Assembly (NCBI GenBank): GCA_023101885.1
Contig: JALPQD010000225.1
Coordinates: 2,604,001-2,668,000, forward strand
Direction of reading: 5' to 3'
Origin: Typhlomys cinereus
Taxonomy: Eukaryota; Chordata; Mammalia; Rodentia; Platacanthomyidae
Length of the DNA: 64,000 nucleotides
Below are positions 59,142 through 64,000 of this stretch, in pieces. The notes below the pieces were generated by a model, which was not told where the DNA came from, searched no databases, and saw only the letters and a program-made list of their open reading frames with translations. The position numbers and the translations under genes are program-made. Position 1 is the stretch's first letter, and each line of letters starts with the position of its first letter.

Positions 59142-59490
59142 ATTCATTTATAAATTCTTTCAGTGGGGACCATGATAGCTGGGGTGACCCCAGCCTCTTC
59201 AGCTATGCAGAATACAGATGACTGTGCTTGTCTTAGGTTGGACACCACCCTCATGTGGAGCCTCACCCGTCATTGACTTCCAGTCATGAGACCATTGCAG
59301 AGAAGAAATCATGGTTCCAAAAGGGAACTCAAGGTGGCAGAAAAAAGCAGGAGAGGTTGTAGGTGGCATAGGTGCAGAAACGATCCAGAAGAGCTGTTGA
59401 GACATAAATCAGAACCTAACAATTGTAAATTATTAAGGCATAGCTTCAATGGAGGACAGTCAGGCTTCCAACAGGTCTTTGGTGGCCTTA

Positions 59491-59622
59491 GGAATGTCCT
59501 AAGCCTGAATGGACACTCTGAGGACCTGCAAAGCAAGTTTGTGTTGTAAATGCTGAGGAATGTCTGAAACCTGAATGGATGCTCTGAAGACCTGTGTAAA
59601 GCACACTTGTGTAAGGCTGCTT
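59491..59622. repeat. 66-bp tandem duplication
   Basis: Two units starting GGAATGTCCTAAGCC (59491) and GGAATGTCTGAAACC (59557), each followed by TGAATGGA...CTCTGA. Confidence 0.8.
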
Positions 59623-60602
59623 TCCATTTGCATCTAAATAGGATAACTAGCATTTACAGGTGAAAAAGAAGGCAGGTATTCTGTCCCATAATTGTTTGCC
59701 AAAGGACACCCCAGTAATAATTTGAACTTTAGTCTTGATAATTTTTGATATGTCAAAGGATAGTTATAAACATTCCAGGTGCCATTAAAATTGGCAGGCA
59801 GGAGGCATATGGCCGTCCTGGACTTCCCTCTTATGGGCCAGGAAGAACAGTGCTCAGGACACATTTAAAGCATTTTTAGCATTTTTTTTCCTGCAGGGAA
59901 GGGAATTTCAGGTTTGTCAGCTTGGGCATGTCTGCTAGTATCTTAAACATCCCCTTAGGCAGATGGATCCTCAGAGAAATTCCTTAAGTAACTTAGGCCA
60001 AAATCTTGCAAGGAAAAAGGAAACATGAACCTGAGTTGACCCAAATGCACTTAGAATTTCCTAAAAACAGACTATGCTGGGTCCGGATTTTATTGATCCT
60101 GTTTTGTTTCAAAGGAATGGGGTCTGGCTAAGGTGGAGGCTTGAAATTCTTCTTCCACCTTAGTAGGAGTATACATGGGAGCATGGAATTAGAAAGCAGA
60201 TTTGTCCCCAAGAAAGGGAGCTCATACCTACTAGGAGAAGGAAGAAATTCCAATGAACTTTTTAGAAGACAATTATATTTTCCTGGCTGCTAGAATTGAT
60301 GGGATAAAAGTCTATAAAAGAAGTCAGAGAAATGAGCAAATTCAATCAAGCAATACCATAGTGGCTTTATTATTTTGGGAACAGATGGAAAAACCTTTAA
60401 GACTACAATGACATTTTCATTTGTAGTCCTATTAAAAATCAAAACCAAGCAAGATAATTTTTCATAAAAGAAAACTTGCAGTTTATCAGAAAAACAATCA
60501 TGATCGATATAAAACATAACTAGTTAAGGCCTTAGATGTTATTGAAATTATTTGTTCTCATTTTTAAGTATGCATACATGTATTTAAAAATGGCATGCCA
60601 AA

Positions 60603-60758
60603 TGCACATTGAAGGATTTTCTGGGGATTAGGGGAGGGGAGGCACTGGGGGGTGGGGAGGAAGGGGTGAGAGGAGGGCGAACAGAGGGGTGGGGGGAGGA
60701 GGAGGGAAGGAGGGAACCGGTGTACCTATTAAGTTTGTATGAGCGGAGATAATAAAAA
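60603..60758 (+). mobile_element. 156-bp L1 3' UTR insertion with 17-bp target duplication
   Basis: The final part of the young L1 3' UTR: G-rich purine tract, TTAAGTTTGTATGAGCGGAG and an A-tail. Flanked by AAAAATGGCATGCCAAA (60586-60602) and AAAAATAGCATGCCAAA (60759-60775), 16/17. Its target is the ERV. Confidence 0.94.
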
Positions 60759-61126
60759 AAAAATAGCATGCCAAAATTTTTATATTAGCATGCAACAGAA
60801 AATGAAAAAAAAAAAATTGAAGCAGCCACAGACACAAGACACACAACATGTAAACACAGAACACATAAACATACAAGCACATGAACAACATTTTACCGGT
60901 AACTGTACAATTTACCAGTAACTGTCTTAAAATTACCCTTGAAAGCATTATCAAAGGAAGATTAACATTTAGGAAAACCTTATTCAAAACAAGACCTCAT
61001 ATTAGTTATCTGGCAGCTTAGCTTAATTATGAAAAACATCTAGCAAAGAAAAGCATCCTCATCCATAGGTCCGGTTGCCACATACTCTCTGGGAGGATCC
61101 AAGGTTCTAAAACCGGAAGCCTCATT

Positions 61127-61234
61127 CTAAAATTCCTCTAGGCCAGCAGTCTTAACCTTAAGGTCTCTAGTCTCTAGGAGAGATTTTAAGACATGCATCT
61201 GGGGTTCCTTACAGTGTGAGGGGAGGATGCCCAT
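61127..61234 (-). pseudogene. Gag-like N-terminal remnant of the ERV
   Basis: A 35-codon frame begins Met-Gly (the context for N-myristoylation) and contains LLETRDLKVK, which resembles the start of betaretroviral matrix proteins in its pattern of a Leu-rich helix, an Arg and a Val-Lys pair. It ends in a stop 35 codons in, and downstream sequence does not continue a recognisable Gag. Its position, about 480 bp after the 5' LTR, fits a gag start. Broken. Confidence 0.55.
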
Positions 61235-61713
61235 TTTTCTAAAGAACTGAGATGAGACCAAAAGAGGAACAGACAAGACAAGGAATGTATCAGACCCAAA
61301 TGTCTTGTGCTTGGTGGAGGAGTTCCAGGGTTCGTTACTACCCCGGGGGCCTTATGCACATATTGTGTCTCTGGGTCAGGCCAAATTCAATGTATTCAAG
61401 CCTGGGCTCCGAGTTCTGAGGGGACCAATTTCTCATGTGAACTCGCCAGGAAAAGCCTTGTTTTAGAGAGGCTCATTGATTGTGGGGAAATCAAATGAGC
61501 GATTGCATTAAGAGGGGCTCCTTAAGATTGTGTTCCAAATCTTAAGAGCACGGTGATGGACAAACAGGGAAAGGGGAAGAAGAGGGGGCCACCTGCTCAC
61601 CTTCAGGCACTGTAAGCACAGGAACACAAAACCAAAGAGGCCAAACTCATGGAACTTTACTGGAGTAGGGTGTCTCATCTACACCAAAGGCAGCCCTGCA
61701 TTGGAATGCCAGA

Positions 61714-62139
61714 TGTTGTCGAATCCCCCACTGGGCCCAGTCAGGGGGGAGGAGGGGGAAACAGAAGGGCCCTGAAGCTCGAGGCGAATGGGTGAGCCAG
61801 GGCCGGGGTCACCAACCAGACCCCGGGAATCAGTAGACGAGTAAGCAGACACGAGCTGTCACAGATTCAAATCCATCAAGGGTGTTTGGGCTTATATAGG
61901 GTTGGGGTCCAATCAGATGTTGCCATCCCTTCTCCAGGGCACAGCCACCAGTCATTTAACTGTTTACTAGGTGTCCACTGCAGGGTTAGGTCAGATGGCT
62001 GGCTGCTTCTCATTGGTTGTTCATCCCTCCGCCTACGTGGTTCTCCATTGGGACATGTCCGGGACATGTCTGTGCGTGTCCAGGCTTGTCCGTAGTTGGA
62101 ACCCTGGGCTAGGTGCCTCCCTGAATCGGCAGTGCCACA
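61714..62139 (-). repeat. 5' LTR of the ERV (promoter side)
   Basis: 426 bp. On the minus strand: CCAAT boxes (complement of 62012-62016 and of CCATTGGG near 62045), TATA box TATATAAG (complement of 61891-61898), then about 180 bp of R/U5. No canonical AATAAA is visible in either LTR. Confidence 0.88.
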
Positions 62140-62145
62140 ACCACC

Positions 62146-62654
62146 TATTTCACTATCATCTCTTTTAACTAATTTTTTGTTAACAATGGATCTTACATTA
62201 AAACCTTTGTGTTTGTAAATTTCCCATTTTCCCATTTTTATTTTAGTATCTCCTTTTACTATTTTTAGAGATTCCAATTTTCTCTTGAGAAGCTTTTTCA
62301 GTATGTAAACCTTGAAATGATTTTTCAGTCTGTGAGCATATTAATCATAGTTAATGTCTAGGAGTTAAAGTAATCATCTGATCATTTGTAATTCAGTTTC
62401 TATTTCCTTCTATTTCCTTCCTTCTATCACCTTCTCTTCTCGTGTACTTTTTTTTGCTGGGGGATTAAAATACAGTATAAATACAGCAGAGATCTTCTGT
62501 ATTATAACTTCAGCAAAAAAGAAATTCTTTTCCTTTTTTAATCAAAAAGAGTATTAATAGTCATGCAGTATACAAGGAAATATAGAAGATAGAATATAAT
62601 GGAAAAGATCATATACTGCTCCTGCTGAATTCACTGATAATTTAACAAAATTTC
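62146..62654. other. No gene seen
   Basis: Unassigned; pyrimidine-rich around 62400-62455. Confidence 0.4.
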
Positions 62655-63795
62655 CATTACCAGTTATATGATATTTTCTAATAAGTTTTTGGCCAGAAAG
62701 GCTTTAAAGGCCCCTAAAGAAGTAGACTTTTGCCTTTGCCCTTGGTTGCCCTCTACAAACTAACCATAAGATCCTATAGTTGAAGATACTATGCACATTG
62801 ATGATCATACATGGAAAGAAAAAAACGTGGAACTGGTCTGTAAGCTTCCTCTTAGCCAGAAAGCACTATACAAGCTGTTGGGGAAGAAAAATCAATCAAC
62901 AGTCTCAACCACTTGTGAAAGCTGCAAGCTACTACAACTATCTGGGGAGAAGGTGGCTAGCAGTTCACATATAATAATGGTATGAATGTAAAGGGGGTAA
63001 CCATTTTGCTTGCATGTAAGGCCCAACTTCAAGCAGGGATCATATCCCAGGTACTGAAAACTAGGCCATGAACTTATGGAAGGGGGAACACAGGCCTAGA
63101 GGGAAGCAAACTATTAAGATTTACCTCTAAGGACTGTCAAACTGCCCCCCTGAATATCTATCATTCTGCCCATAAATTAGAGGACCACTGAATAGTTTAG
63201 CCTAAAGGCTTGCAATGGAAGGTGCTTATTACAAAAAAGTCACAACTAGCTGAAGTGCATAAAATAAGTGACTATAGTTTGCTTGGCTCCAAATAAGACA
63301 TCTACACCACTTTCTCCCCTAACACTTGGGAAATGTCAAGGAAAAGGCGTGATAGGAATGTAAGAATCTGAAGGTGGCAAGAGACACAATCAGATGGTAT
63401 CTTCTGGACTTGACTGGGCATCTGCAACCATGAACTCACTGTAACTGAGTATAGTTTATGAGGCCACAAGATTTGGCTCATCTACTTCACATCATGAAGG
63501 GGGAAGGAACTCAAGAAGTACCACACCTCCCTCAGAGACTAATAATGGGAGAGAAAGGGAACAAATCTCCCCAAAGATATGCCCACTTCTCCATTGTACT
63601 TGCTCCAGCAAATATAAAGAAACATGTCACTAAAAGGAACCCAGATGGGACTTAGTGAACCAAAAGCACACAGCAGAAGGAAGATAGGTGTGGACAAAGG
63701 CTTGAAAAGGGGAAAAATTGGAATTGGGATGGGGTAATGAGTGAAATTATGTAAATACATACATACAGACCTAAAAGAAAGTGTGTGTGTGTATA
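62655..63795 (+). mobile_element. Old L1 3' UTR, plus strand
   Basis: Aligns with 16580-17560: TAAGTTTTTGGCCAGAAAGG near the start, a GTGAAAGCTGCAAGCTAC-like block, TTTGGCTCATCTACTTCAC and GACTAATAATGGG-like blocks. It ends in a purine-rich part and GTGAATAAATAAATAAC. No coding content; the 64-aa frames at 62780-62985 are chance. Confidence 0.68.
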
Positions 63796-64000
63796 TGTGA
63801 ATAAATAAATAACAAAAAAGTGAAGACTCCCACAGATGATTAAATAAGCAAACCATCAGATAATAGCATTGGTAAGGGCAATTACACAGATAGCCAACAA
63901 GAGAAGCTCAGTGAGGAAGGTAGAAGTTGGACTTCATGTCTGTTGGTAATTTGTGATTCCATTTCCATTAATGTTCTAACTTTATAAGTTGTATTTGCTC
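63796..64000. other. No gene seen
   Basis: Unassigned end of window. The minus 105-aa frame at 63539-63856 lies mostly in the L1 3' UTR. Confidence 0.4.

Larger units (their letters stand above)
59142..61713 (-). mobile_element. ERV internal region, mostly non-coding
   Basis: After the 5' LTR (minus direction) comes a leader whose first bases are TC then TGGCATTCC, the position of a primer-binding site; I could not match it to a specific tRNA. A short Gag-like start follows (61127-61234), then no frame over about 120 aa and no protease, polymerase or envelope motif. It contains a 66-bp duplication (59491-59622) and a later L1 tail (60603-60758). Confidence 0.65.
58720..62139 (-). mobile_element. 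Short class II-like endogenous retrovirus, 6-bp target duplication
   Basis: Two LTRs (58720-59129, 61714-62139) in direct repeat with TG...CA ends on the minus strand (TGTGGCACT... to ...CAACA) are flanked by a perfect ACCACC duplication (58714-58719 and 62140-62145). Orientation is minus: CCAAT and TATA boxes lie on that strand in both LTRs, and a purine tract (AAAAGGGTGAAA, complement of 59130-59141) immediately precedes the 3' LTR. A 6-bp duplication and a Met-Gly Gag-like start fit class II (betaretrovirus-like) elements. The internal region is only 2.6 kb, with no visible polymerase or envelope, so it is deleted or non-autonomous. Confidence 0.92.

Overview
The window is a non-coding, repeat-dominated stretch of a rodent genome. 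I found no host protein-coding exon, rRNA, functional tRNA or CRISPR array that I can support. Rodent origin rests on an ID element (28139-28224), a B4-type ID+B1 dimer (38085-38330), several B1 pieces, and abundant L1. A tRNA-derived B2-superfamily SINE about 270 bp long with a CA-rich 3' end is present in at least three fresh copies (21110, 21401, 22899). From memory this layout resembles the DIP family of jerboas and their relatives (Dipodoidea); that placement is inference.

Layout. 1-3815: mostly unassigned DNA with one MaLR-like LTR. 3816-17560: an old minus-strand L1 broken by a younger plus-strand L1 (5542-11160), which is itself split by a 5'-inverted L1 (6778-10090). A 195-bp L1 tail and two related LTRs also interrupt the old element. 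17561-22140: unassigned DNA with an L1 tail, an LTR and two back-to-back SINEs. 22141-36215: another old L1 (+) split by a 3-kb LTR element (25062-28118), an ID SINE and a full-length young L1 (28242-35371); that young L1 carries two later L1-tail insertions. 36216-47932: scattered B1, B4 and B2-like SINEs, older L1 3' ends, and a young L1 3' UTR inserted in a B1. 47933-58713: LTRs, including a clean minus-strand solo LTR with a target duplication, SINEs, microsatellites and unassigned DNA. 58720-62139: a short class II-like endogenous retrovirus on the minus strand, flanked by a perfect 6-bp duplication and holding a young L1 tail. 62140-64000: unassigned DNA and an old L1 3' UTR.

No genes act together here. 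What the sequence shows well is retrotransposition history. Target-site duplications, matching inversion joints and nesting give a relative order of insertions. There is a full-length L1 with a lesion over its reverse-transcriptase active site, two twin-primed L1s, a candidate 3' transduction, and an L1 that has a candidate duplication but no 3' end. All coding remnants are broken. Old L1 and LTR boundaries are approximate, and family names were assigned by eye without a database.
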